A stretch of DNA of 64,000 bases, taken from contig PKTB01000024.1 in assembly GCA_002869385.1 (NCBI GenBank), positions 310,001 to 374,000 of the forward strand. Direction: 5' to 3'. This DNA is from Marinilabiliales bacterium (GTDB lineage: Bacteria; Bacteroidota; Bacteroidia; Bacteroidales; ML635J-15). The position numbers and the translations under genes are program-made. Shown here one piece after another: positions 18,652 to 27,456 of the stretch (position 1 is the stretch's first letter; the number at the start of each line of letters is the position of its first letter). The notes below the pieces were generated by a model that was not told the DNA's origin, made no database searches, and worked only from the letters and a program-made list of their open reading frames with translations.

Positions 18652-19857
18652 TTATTTAATATTAAGCTTTTTAAGAATATCTTTTGGAATAGCTGATTTA
18701 TGAACTACAATATTCATAGTTTTATATTCAACAAAGCTTTTTGATGCATAAAAATATCCATCGTAGATGTTATTTACATTCCATGAGTTCTTAACATAAT
18801 AATATTTTGTTCCATTTTGGTCCTTTGCAATACCGGCTATTAACATTCCGTGGTCATCAGTAGTCTGGTAGTTATCAAAAGCTTCTTGTCTCATTTCCTG
18901 TGTAATTTCTTTTTCTTTTAGAGGTTTCTCAAAGCTATAAAGAAGTTCTTCTTTTTCTCTTTTTGAAAGTTCTTCCCATTTTGCTCTTTCAAGTCCATCA
19001 AGGTCGGGTCTGTCTTCAGCTGGAACAATTGCAACGCCTTTTGACCATTTAAATCCTTTTTCACTAACATCGGCACCCCATGCAACAGAATATCCATTCA
19101 TAATCGCATTGTCCAAAACAGCCATTAAATCCTCAATAGGAAGGTTGTATGATTCTCCCCATAACCAGTTGTCAGGAATTTCTAAAATAAATGGTTTGTA
19201 ATAAGTATGATGAGTATAAGATGTAAAGTTAATATATTCATCGCTATTAAAATCTAGTTCTTCAGCAAATGACTTTGGTGTGTATTTTTTGTCATTATAA
19301 GTAAAATGTTCAGGAATTTCTCCAAAATATGCGTCAAGAATACCTTTAAATCCTTCTAACCATGCGGTTGATAGTTTTTTGTTGCTGTTTTTTAGTACTG
19401 CATCAACATAAGCATTAAGAACTGCATCTATTTCACCATGTACGTGGTTATCCTGCCCATAATTCAGACCTTTGTATGCCTCTTCTGGAACGATCCCAAA
19501 GTTTTCAATTACCCAAAATACATCGTGGAAAGCACCGCCACCACCAAAATTGGTTTTACCATGCATTCTGATGTACTTTTCTGCTTTGTATTCATATGCT
19601 TTTCTTACGATATAAATATCAGCTAGGTCAAATTCTCCTTTTCCTTTTCTTAGTAATTCAGCTTCTACGAAACCTAAACCACTATAACTCCAGCATGTGC
19701 CAGCTCTGTATTGGTCTTTAACTGAAGTTACAGGAACTTGTTTCTCCATTGTAAACTGATAAACATCTTCTTTTTTCTTGTCATCATCCTGCGCTCTTAA
19801 AGGCATACTAATTACTGCAAGAGCAAGGATACTGATTATTAATACATTTTTCTTCAT
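18652..19857 (-). CDS. C1 family aminopeptidase (PepC/bleomycin hydrolase-like), exported
   Basis: 401 residues with a signal peptide (MKKNVLIISILALAVISMPLRAQ). The papain-type catalytic Cys is in AGTCWSYSGLGF (Cys55), the His in TTDDHGMLI (about 340) and the Asn in YYVKNSWN (about 363). The order and spacing match the C1B peptidase family. Signal peptides are common on Bacteroidota members and place the enzyme in the periplasm or outside. It stands 27 bp downstream of the DUF819 gene on the same strand and may be co-transcribed. Confidence 0.88.
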   Translation of the reverse strand: MKKNVLIISILALAVISMPLRAQDDDKKKEDVYQFTMEKQVPVTSVKDQYRAGTCWSYSGLGFVEAELLRKGKGEFDLADIYIVRKAYEYKAEKYIRMHGKTNFGGGGAFHDVFWVIENFGIVPEEAYKGLNYGQDNHVHGEIDAVLNAYVDAVLKNSNKKLSTAWLEGFKGILDAYFGEIPEHFTYNDKKYTPKSFAEELDFNSDEYINFTSYTHHTYYKPFILEIPDNWLWGESYNLPIEDLMAVLDNAIMNGYSVAWGADVSEKGFKWSKGVAIVPAEDRPDLDGLERAKWEELSKREKEELLYSFEKPLKEKEITQEMRQEAFDNYQTTDDHGMLIAGIAKDQNGTKYYYVKNSWNVNNIYDGYFYASKSFVEYKTMNIVVHKSAIPKDILKKLNIK

Positions 19858-19883
19858 AATTATTTATTTTAATTTTTACAAAT

Positions 19884-21026
19884 TTATAAATAGTTTTTTA
19901 ATATCCACGAAATAAAAACACCTATGTAATTCCCGATTGCATAACCTATAATTCCAACTGTTATTCCCGGTAATATGATTTCTTTATTTTTAACTGAGTC
20001 TGCAATCATTGGCACAAAAGGAGGGGAGCAAACTAATGCTGTTGATGTTACGATTGTTGTGTCTCTGTCAATTTTAAAAATTGCCGAAAATACTATATGC
20101 AATAATAGGGTTCCAAAAATTGTAAATCCAATATAATAAAACAGCTCGAAAGAGATATTCTTAAGTATCTCAGTATTTACCATTGAAGCAAGACTTAGGC
20201 TAAAAACCAGAATAAAATACATCCCAAAATTAAATGATGATTTTGCCTTTTTTACATTTCTGTTCATACCTGCTATAAGGCTTAAACTGGTTAAGGATAG
20301 GACCAATAGCAACATGTTGATTTTACCAGTGATAATATATGAAATACCAAGACTGATTCCTGCAACAGCCAATGATAATACTAAGACAAATAATAATTCT
20401 TTAATGTTTTTCTTTAAAAATGGATTTGCATTTATGTTTTGATTATAATTCTCAATTCCGGTTTTGATTTTTGTATTTTTAAATTTTGGTATAATAAATT
20501 TCAAAAGAAATTTACCAAAGGTCATTATTGAGATTAAATAAATAACTCCATATGTAAGGTCATATGTATTAATAATTATATATACCTCAGGACTAACATT
20601 TAAAGCCGATTTTAAAGCTGCAAGATTTGGGGTTCCACCAGTATACAGGCCAACCATCATTCCCGCAATTTTATCTGCATTCTCAATCTTGTTCCCCCAT
20701 ATCTGATATCCAATTATTATAATTATAATCAGGCTTATCATTCCAAACATTAGTGACAGACTGGTTTTGCCTGCTATTCTTTTCCATGTTCTGATATCAG
20801 AACCAAATAATAACATTGGCAGTGCTAAAACAACACTTAAGCTCATTATTAAATCTTGAGTTTCTCCGGCATTTTCTGGAAGTAAACCACTAAAACTTAA
20901 GATGAGTCCAAAAATAAAGCTAATAATTACTGGTCCAAGCTTGTTTAGCAATGAGAATTTTTCACATAAAAGCATTATTACATATGGAAAAAAAATGAGG
21001 AATATTGAAAGTAATGCTAGATACAT
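19884..21026 (-). CDS. DUF819 family membrane protein
   Basis: 380 residues with about ten or eleven hydrophobic segments. The motifs LPMLLFGSDIRTWKR, MMVGLYTGGTPNLAALKSAL and ALVCSPPFVPMIADSVKN are those of the DUF819 (YjcL-like) family, a group of presumed transport proteins of unknown substrate. The symmetric GGTPN and SPPFVP half-repeats fit an inverted-repeat transporter fold; that is inference. It precedes the C1 peptidase gene by 27 bp. Confidence 0.85.
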   Translation of the reverse strand: MYLALLSIFLIFFPYVIMLLCEKFSLLNKLGPVIISFIFGLILSFSGLLPENAGETQDLIMSLSVVLALPMLLFGSDIRTWKRIAGKTSLSLMFGMISLIIIIIIGYQIWGNKIENADKIAGMMVGLYTGGTPNLAALKSALNVSPEVYIIINTYDLTYGVIYLISIMTFGKFLLKFIIPKFKNTKIKTGIENYNQNINANPFLKKNIKELLFVLVLSLAVAGISLGISYIITGKINMLLLVLSLTSLSLIAGMNRNVKKAKSSFNFGMYFILVFSLSLASMVNTEILKNISFELFYYIGFTIFGTLLLHIVFSAIFKIDRDTTIVTSTALVCSPPFVPMIADSVKNKEIILPGITVGIIGYAIGNYIGVFISWILKNYL

Positions 21027-21122
21027 ACTGTGAAAATAAATCGTAGCAATATACTAAAATTATAACGTTAATAATAAGGTTTGATTAATCTTAAGTTGAT
21101 TTTAACATTTTCTTTAGAAAAA

Positions 21123-21890
21123 CTACAGATTGAATTTTATTTTTTGTCCATCATATGATAATTCAGTGTTTTCAGGAAGCTCTAAACTGATGTCTTTGTG
21201 CAAGCCCAGATGATGACTGATATGTGTAAGATATGCATGACGAGGGCTACAATCTTTAATAATTTTAAGGGATTCTTCCAGACTAAAATGAGATATATGC
21301 TTTTTTTTACGTAATGCGTTTATTATCAGTATTTTTGAACCGAAAATCTTCTTTTTTTCTTCTTCTGAAATATAATTTGCGTCTGTAATATAGCTTAAGT
21401 CCCCGATTCTAAATCCAAGTATTGGTAGTTTATAATGCATGGCCCTTATTGGAATAACTTTAATATTACCGATATAAAAAGGAGTTTCATCAATTGTATT
21501 AAGATTAAGGCGAGGAATTCCAGGATAATTTGCACAGGAAAATACATAGTAAAACTCTCTTCTTAATGCTTCTTGAACTCTTTGTTCAGCATATATATCC
21601 ATTGGAGATTTAGTCATAAAATTAAATGCTCTCACATCGTCTAGGCCTCCAATGTGGTCTCTATGTTCATGTGTAAATATTATAGCATCTAATTTATCTA
21701 TTTTTTCACGCAATAGTTGCTGCCTAAAATCAGGACCGGAATCTATTAAAATATTTAATTCTGGGGTTTTAATAAGTAAAGATGAACGCAATCGGTGATC
21801 CTTAGTGTCTTCAGATTTACAAACATTACATTTGCAACCTATAACGGGTACACCCTGTGAAGTTCCAGAACCTAAAATTATTGCTTCCAC
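21123..21890 (-). CDS. MBL-fold metallo-hydrolase (PhnP-like)
   Basis: 255 residues starting MEAIILGSGTSQGVPVIGC, with a CxCxxC set (GCKCNVC) and the metallo-beta-lactamase motif THEHRDHIGG (about 74-83), then later DANYIS (metal-bridging Asp) and LTHISHHLGL. This arrangement resembles PhnP-like phosphodiesterases, which carry an extra zinc site made by the N-terminal cysteines. The true substrate is unknown; no phosphonate genes are nearby. Divergent from the RsmI-like gene. Confidence 0.82.
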   Translation of the reverse strand: MEAIILGSGTSQGVPVIGCKCNVCKSEDTKDHRLRSSLLIKTPELNILIDSGPDFRQQLLREKIDKLDAIIFTHEHRDHIGGLDDVRAFNFMTKSPMDIYAEQRVQEALRREFYYVFSCANYPGIPRLNLNTIDETPFYIGNIKVIPIRAMHYKLPILGFRIGDLSYITDANYISEEEKKKIFGSKILIINALRKKKHISHFSLEESLKIIKDCSPRHAYLTHISHHLGLHKDISLELPENTELSYDGQKIKFNL

Positions 21891-21986
21891 AATTCTGTTT
21901 TTTACAAAATTAGCGAATTAAGTGCTAATTATTACTGATAAATGTCTTTAATTCTTATTGATTTACCTATAATTCTTATTATTAGG

Positions 21987-22016
21987 CTTGAATAATACTT
22001 AAAATATTTAGTTTTG
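21987..22016 (+). promoter_or_regulatory. Promoter of the RsmI-like methylase gene
   Basis: CTTG at 21987-21990 and TAGTTTTG at 22009-22016 are separated by 18 bp, close to the canonical -33/-7 arrangement. The ATG lies 14 bp downstream at 22030. Confidence 0.55.
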
Positions 22017-22029
22017 CAATAAAAAAACA

Positions 22030-22737
22030 ATGAATAAGCTTGGTTCAAAACTGTTTTTAATACCTAATCTAATTGGAGATACATCTCCGGAGATGGTAAC
22101 ACCTGCTGTTTTACCTTCAATAGTTGAATCATTGAAACATTTTATCGTTGAAGATGTGCGAAATGCAAGAAGGTATCTTCGAAAATTAAGTAAAGATGTT
22201 ATAATTGATGATTTAGAATTTTACACATTAAATAAACATACTACTCAAGAGGAAATATCTACATATCTAAATGCTGCAAAGAATGGTTTTAATATTGGTT
22301 TAATTAGTGAAGCAGGATTGCCTTGTGTTGCTGACCCCGGAAATGTAATAGTTGAGATGGCTCATAATATTGGATTGCAAGTTGTTCCTATTACAGGGCC
22401 ATCATCAATCTTTCTGGCATTAATGGCATCAGGTTTAAATGGTCAGAACTTTGCATTTAACGGATATTTGCCGGTTGACCAAAACCAGAGAGTCAAGAAG
22501 CTTAAAGAACTTGAGCAGAAAGTATATAAAGATAAGCAGTCTCAAATATTTATGGACACACCTTATCGAAATAATAAAATGTTTGATGATATTATATCAT
22601 ATTTAAGCCCAAATACTTATCTTTGTGTTGCTGTAAATGTAACATGCGAGGATGAGTTTATCATGACAATGAAAATTGCAAAATGGAAAAATAATCGTCC
22701 CGACTTGCATAAAAAGCCTTGTATTTTTATTATTTAA
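22030..22737 (+). CDS. RsmI-like SAM-dependent methyltransferase (tetrapyrrole methylase fold)
   Basis: 235 residues: LFLIPNLIGD at the N-terminus, then RNARRYLRKL, GLISEAGLPCVADPGNVIVE (about 96-115) and VVPITGPSSIFLALMASGLNG (cited from VPITGPSSIFLALMASGL, about 121-140). These are the SAM-binding and substrate loops of the RsmI family, which methylates the ribose of 16S rRNA C1402. The short Bacteroidota form differs from E. coli RsmI by lacking the extended C-terminus, so the exact rRNA target is inferred. The next gene starts 10 bp downstream on the same strand. Confidence 0.78.
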   Translation: MNKLGSKLFLIPNLIGDTSPEMVTPAVLPSIVESLKHFIVEDVRNARRYLRKLSKDVIIDDLEFYTLNKHTTQEEISTYLNAAKNGFNIGLISEAGLPCVADPGNVIVEMAHNIGLQVVPITGPSSIFLALMASGLNGQNFAFNGYLPVDQNQRVKKLKELEQKVYKDKQSQIFMDTPYRNNKMFDDIISYLSPNTYLCVAVNVTCEDEFIMTMKIAKWKNNRPDLHKKPCIFII

Positions 22738-22747
22738 TTCTTTTTCG

Positions 22748-24571
22748 ATGAATACAAATAAATTACTTAAAGTATTTCTTCTAATTGCAGGTTTAACGGC
22801 TGTAGTTTTAACATCAGGAAAAATATTTGATTTTGGATTATTTGAAGATGAGAATAGTGCAAAGAATCAACCGGTTGTACTTACAGATCAGACAGCATTC
22901 TTTCCTGATTTATTTGATGATTTCTCTTATTATGAACATGATACGGTATCGGATTGCTATTATTTATATGATTCAAAGGATAAATTAAACTGTTATGTTC
23001 TTTTAACAATGCCTTATTGTGAGAGTATTGAAGGGTTTGGTGGGTGTATACCTTTTGCTATAGTTTTTAATCCAGATGATAAAATCAGGGAATTATACTT
23101 ATTAGAAAACTCCGAAACTCCTTCATGGATTGAAAGTCTGGAAGAGGATGGGTTTTTTGATCTTTTTGTTGGTATGACATGTGAAGAAGTCCTTTCAACA
23201 GAGATAAATGCAGTTACAGGTGCAACATTTTCAAGTGAAGCTATTATTCAATCATGTAACAAACGCTTATCATTATATGCTGATACAGGTAATGTAAATA
23301 GAGGAAAGAGTTGGGTTGAGATACTTGGTTTAGTTGTCTCTTTCTTATTTTTGATATTTTCATTACTAAGTTTTTTAAATCCTCAAAAAGTAAATAGATT
23401 TAGAATCTTCTTACTAATAGCATCAGTTGGTATATTGGGGTTTTGGCAAGGAGATTTCTTGAGTTTAGCACTATTAAATAACTGGCTTATTAATGGTATG
23501 AAAATATGGCAACAGATATTTCTGTTTGTTGTACTTATTCTTAGTGTTCTTTTACCATTAATAACTAACAAAGATTTTTACTGTCAGTATGTTTGTCCTT
23601 TTGGTTCAGCTCAAGAACTTGTAGGTAAAATCAATAAGAAGAAGATTACTTTCAGTCCTCCTTTAACTAAGGCTCTTAAATACATTAGATTTGTATTTCT
23701 GTTTGTATTGTTTGTTATGTTAGTTGTTGCTGTTGACTTTAGTGTTGAGAATTTTGAGCCATTTTCGGCATTCAAATTTGAATTTGCATCTGTAACAGTT
23801 TTGATATTAGCTTTAGTAGTATTGTTTTTATCAATATTTTTTAATAAACCTTGGTGTCGATTTTTCTGTCCAACAGGTGCCTTGTTAAGCTTACTCAGAG
23901 GTAAATCGGGTAAAACAAAAAAAAAAGGTATAAAGACAGGCTTACTGATTAACATTATTCTCGGTGTATCTGTTCTTGTTCTTATATATGTAAACTTTCT
24001 TACAAATGATGATCAAGTGAAAGAAACCAGTAAAAAAGAGACAATAATTATGAATAATGCACTTGAAGTAATTCACAATCGTAAATCCGTGCGTCATTTT
24101 ACTTATGAACCGGTTACAGAGGAACAACTTGAAACAATTGTTAAAGCAGGAATGGCTGCCCCAACAGCACGAAATCTCCAACCATGGGCATTTGTAGTTG
24201 TCACGGATCGGGGCAAACTAAATGATCTTGCTGATGCATTACCATATGCAAAAATGTTATTTGATGCACAGGCAGCAATTATTGTTTGTGGAGATATGGA
24301 AAAAGCAGCTACAGATGTTGATAGCACGTATTGGGTTAAGGATTGTTCGGCAGAAACTCAAAATATCTTGCTTGCTGTTGAGTCTATGGGTTTAGGTGCT
24401 GTCTGGACCGCAGCATTTCCATACGCTGAGAGAATGAATCCTGTTATTGAGATTCTTAATTTACCAGAACATATCAGACCATTAAATGTAATTCCAGTAG
24501 GTGTTCCAACAGGTGAGGATAAACCAAAGGATAAATGGAAACCAGAAAGACTACACTGGGAGAAATGGTAG
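22748..24571 (+). CDS. NosR/NapH-like membrane ferredoxin fused to a nitroreductase
   Basis: 607 residues from ATG 22748. An N-terminal signal/anchor (about 7-25) is followed by an FMN-binding domain (about 60-180; GFGGCIPFAIVFNPDDKI, then TGATFSSEAII, where the Thr in the S/T-GAT motif would carry covalent FMN), several membrane segments (about 190-340) and two polyferredoxin motifs CQYVCPFG and CRFFCPTG as in NosR, NapH and RnfD-like proteins. From about residue 435 there is a complete nitroreductase domain (NNALEVIHNRKSVRHFTYEP, AAPTARNLQPWAFVVV, VESMGLGAVWTAAF). There is no stop between the parts; a Met (24050) begins the nitroreductase part and could serve as a separate start. It sits 10 bp after the RsmI-like gene. 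Confidence 0.8.
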   Translation: MNTNKLLKVFLLIAGLTAVVLTSGKIFDFGLFEDENSAKNQPVVLTDQTAFFPDLFDDFSYYEHDTVSDCYYLYDSKDKLNCYVLLTMPYCESIEGFGGCIPFAIVFNPDDKIRELYLLENSETPSWIESLEEDGFFDLFVGMTCEEVLSTEINAVTGATFSSEAIIQSCNKRLSLYADTGNVNRGKSWVEILGLVVSFLFLIFSLLSFLNPQKVNRFRIFLLIASVGILGFWQGDFLSLALLNNWLINGMKIWQQIFLFVVLILSVLLPLITNKDFYCQYVCPFGSAQELVGKINKKKITFSPPLTKALKYIRFVFLFVLFVMLVVAVDFSVENFEPFSAFKFEFASVTVLILALVVLFLSIFFNKPWCRFFCPTGALLSLLRGKSGKTKKKGIKTGLLINIILGVSVLVLIYVNFLTNDDQVKETSKKETIIMNNALEVIHNRKSVRHFTYEPVTEEQLETIVKAGMAAPTARNLQPWAFVVVTDRGKLNDLADALPYAKMLFDAQAAIIVCGDMEKAATDVDSTYWVKDCSAETQNILLAVESMGLGAVWTAAFPYAERMNPVIEILNLPEHIRPLNVIPVGVPTGEDKPKDKWKPERLHWEKW

Positions 24572-24572
24572 G

Positions 24573-24728
24573 GGTGACCGATGACCGATGACGGATGTAG
24601 GATGACCGAAATTAGGATAATAGCACAAGTATAATATACAGTAAATGCGCACGGCCGTGCGCATTTACTGTATTATTATATACTAAGTTTTTTTAAGAGT
24701 CTAAACTTCTGTCACCCGTCATCGGTCA
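24573..24728. repeat. Convergent spacer made of GATGACSG repeats around a GC-rich palindrome
   Basis: Just after the nitroreductase stop lie tandem copies of a 7-8 bp unit (GGTGACCGATGACCGATGAC, then GGATG...). The other end, before the fdh stop, carries the same unit in inverse orientation (GTCACCCGTCATCGGTCACC). The inner 38 bp (24636-24673) is a perfect palindrome whose 30-bp core equals that at 3711-3740. The arrangement as a whole can form a long cruciform and probably ends transcription from both sides. Confidence 0.6.
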
Positions 24729-24730
24729 CC

Positions 24731-27454
24731 CTAAGCCTTCTCAATCCTAACGGCAGAATACTTAAACGGAGCAATCTTTGACTTAGGATCCATTTCGCTT
24801 CTTGTCAATGCATTTACTGGTGATTCATGGAAATGCCAAGGCATAAACGCTTCACCAGTTAGTACTTCCTCACGTACCATAGCATGCGTTTTTAGACTTC
24901 CTCTTGGAGAAACAACCAAAACCTCGTCTCCATCTGAGATTCCTAGTCTTTTTGCATCATTTGGATTCATAATTACATACGATTGATTTGCATAAGCATT
25001 TAAGATATCACTTTTACGTGAGAGGGTAGAAGAGTGGTATTGATACAACATCCTGCCCGAATTCATTATAATTGGATATTCTTCACTTGCTGTTTCGCTT
25101 TGAGCCTGGTAATCAACAGGTATTATTTTAGCTTTCCCTGATGGAGTATTAAACTTTTCCAGAAATAGTGTTCTTGCTCCTGGGTCTTCCAAAGTATAGC
25201 ATGGCCATTGAACACCCTCATGGTCTATTCTTTCGTATGTAATGCCACCAAAAATTGGAGCAACTTCACGAATTTCATTCCAGATGTCTTCCTCATTATT
25301 ATAATTGCCTAAATCAAAGCCCATACGTTTAGCTATATCAATTGTTATCTTCCAGTCGAGCCTAGCTTCACCTGGTTCAGAAATAGCTTTTCTGAGCCTT
25401 AAAACGCGTCTATCACTGTTTACAACGCTACCATCTTTCTCAAATAAACTTCTGGCAGGCAGAATTACATCTGCATAATATGATGTTTCGGTCTCGAAAA
25501 TGTCCTGAACAACTAAGAAATCGAGCTTTTCTAATGCTTCAATTGTATGATTCTGGTTAGGATCGGTAATAATTGGATTTTCACCCATAATATAAAGGCC
25601 TTTTACCTTTTCATCGTATGCTGCATCCATTATTTCAATTGTAGTTAGACCTTTATTTGCATCAAGGTCTTCGTAAGCTACATTCCATATTTTAGCTACT
25701 TTTTTCCGATTCTCATCATTGGCTATTGGAATATAACCAGGATAATTTACCGGACTGGCACCGACATAGGTAGCTCCCTGAACATTGTTTTGACCTCTCG
25801 GAGGGTTTAACCCAGCACGCTCACGTCCAATCTGACCTGTAACAAGACACATGTTGATTAGAGAGAAAACATTATTTGTCCCAACAGTTTGCTGACTCAT
25901 TCCCATTCCTGTAGCAATCATTGCTGTTGGTGCGGTTGCATACATCTCTGCTGCTGCATGGAGTTTTTCAGCAGGAATACCTGTGATTTTCTCAGTATAT
26001 TCTGGTGTGTATTTATCTGTAAGATCTTTAAGTGTATCAAATGCTTTTAATCCATCTTCAACGCGATTCTTGATAAAATCTTCATCAATCCAGCCATTTT
26101 TGATGATAATATGAACTAGTCCATTTAGCATTGCAACATCAGTAGCTAAGCGAGGTTGTAACCAGATATCAGCATATTTTACGAGAGGAGTCCATCTAGG
26201 ATCAACAACAATTATTTTATTACCTTTTGCTTTACCTCTTTTTACATAAGTAGCTGTAATAGGATGGGTTTCTATTATATTATTACCTATTACAAAAAGA
26301 CAATCTGTAGTTTCAAAATCTTCGATTGAGTTACTACCTGCTCCGTCACCAAATTGTTGTAGCATAGCAGTTACAGTCGATGCGTGGCAAAGTCTTGTAC
26401 AGTAATCAATATTATTATTTCCAAATGCTACACGAATAAATTTTTGAAAGATGTAGTTTTCCTCATTGCTGCATTTTGCTGAACTGTAACCAGCAAGAGA
26501 GAGCTTACCGTATTTTTCTTTGATCTCATTGAATTTTGTAGCAATTAGGTCTAAAGCTTCATCCCAGCTAGCTTTTTCAAACTTTCCGTTTCTCTTTATT
26601 AAAGGGTGAGTTAGTCGTTTCTTATGATTTGCATATTGATATCCAAAACGACCTTTTACGCATAAACGACCATCATTTGGTGATACGCCTTCAAAACCAT
26701 CAATTCTTACAATTTTATCATCTTTGACCATTACTTCTGTTTGGCAACCTACACCGCAATAAGGACAAGTTGTTATTACCTTTTTATCGATATCTTTTAA
26801 TTTGAATTCCCCTCTGAACGGTTTCTCAACAATAGCACCTGTTGGACAAAGTTGAATGCATTCACCGCAACCGTCACATTCAGACTCTTTCCATTCGCCA
26901 TAACCGGCAACAATATATTTTGAAATACCTCTGTCAGCAAAATCCAGTACACCTTTTCCTTGAACTTCTTGACATGCCTTAATGCATCTAAAACACTTTA
27001 TACATTTCGACGAGTCGTATGTCAGAACAGGAGAGGAGTCATCAATAACTTGAGGAATATTTTCCCAAATTGGTTTTATTGTTCTGTTTTCTTTTTTATC
27101 AAGATTATACTGAACAAGTAATGGTCTTAATTCATCTTCGTATGAGTCATCAAATTCCTCATTATGTTCAGATAAAAGATACTCCAGTGTATGTTTACGA
27201 TTGGATTCTGTTTCATCATCAAAAGCTGTTACTTTCATTCCGTCTTTTGTTGTGAGAGTACAACTCATAACAAGGCCTCTTTCTCCTTCAACTTTCACAA
27301 CACATAGTCTACATGCACCTGTTGGACTCAGTTTTTTGTGGTAGCACAAACCCGGGATCTCAATTCCATTCTCTCTAGCAACTTGCAAAAGGTTTAATCC
27401 TTCCTGAGTCTCTATTGTTTTTCCGTCAATTGTTATTGTAATATTCTTTTTCAT
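24731..27454 (-). CDS. fdhA: Formate dehydrogenase alpha subunit (molybdopterin, NAD-linked type)
   Basis: 907 residues. Domain order: NuoG-like 2Fe-2S domain (Cys37, Cys48, Cys51 in CYHKK...GACRLC, Cys near 65), a linker, an 8Fe ferredoxin domain (CIKCFRCIKAC about 150-160 and CDGCGECIQLCP about 193-204), the molybdopterin 4Fe-4S motif CPYCGVGC (about 231) and the Mo-bis-MGD domain. The probable Mo-ligand Cys is in RLCHAS, where selenoprotein homologues carry Sec. The His-Cys3 cluster normally between the 2Fe-2S and ferredoxin domains is degenerate here: EHNEEFDDSYEDE keeps the His but has no cysteines. It is last in the operon after the NuoE- and NuoF-like genes and mobA, which supports an NAD-reducing or bifurcating formate dehydrogenase rather than a NuoG of complex I. 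Confidence 0.85.
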   Translation of the reverse strand: MKKNITITIDGKTIETQEGLNLLQVARENGIEIPGLCYHKKLSPTGACRLCVVKVEGERGLVMSCTLTTKDGMKVTAFDDETESNRKHTLEYLLSEHNEEFDDSYEDELRPLLVQYNLDKKENRTIKPIWENIPQVIDDSSPVLTYDSSKCIKCFRCIKACQEVQGKGVLDFADRGISKYIVAGYGEWKESECDGCGECIQLCPTGAIVEKPFRGEFKLKDIDKKVITTCPYCGVGCQTEVMVKDDKIVRIDGFEGVSPNDGRLCVKGRFGYQYANHKKRLTHPLIKRNGKFEKASWDEALDLIATKFNEIKEKYGKLSLAGYSSAKCSNEENYIFQKFIRVAFGNNNIDYCTRLCHASTVTAMLQQFGDGAGSNSIEDFETTDCLFVIGNNIIETHPITATYVKRGKAKGNKIIVVDPRWTPLVKYADIWLQPRLATDVAMLNGLVHIIIKNGWIDEDFIKNRVEDGLKAFDTLKDLTDKYTPEYTEKITGIPAEKLHAAAEMYATAPTAMIATGMGMSQQTVGTNNVFSLINMCLVTGQIGRERAGLNPPRGQNNVQGATYVGASPVNYPGYIPIANDENRKKVAKIWNVAYEDLDANKGLTTIEIMDAAYDEKVKGLYIMGENPIITDPNQNHTIEALEKLDFLVVQDIFETETSYYADVILPARSLFEKDGSVVNSDRRVLRLRKAISEPGEARLDWKITIDIAKRMGFDLGNYNNEEDIWNEIREVAPIFGGITYERIDHEGVQWPCYTLEDPGARTLFLEKFNTPSGKAKIIPVDYQAQSETASEEYPIIMNSGRMLYQYHSSTLSRKSDILNAYANQSYVIMNPNDAKRLGISDGDEVLVVSPRGSLKTHAMVREEVLTGEAFMPWHFHESPVNALTRSEMDPKSKIAPFKYSAVRIEKA

Positions 27455-27456
27455 GT

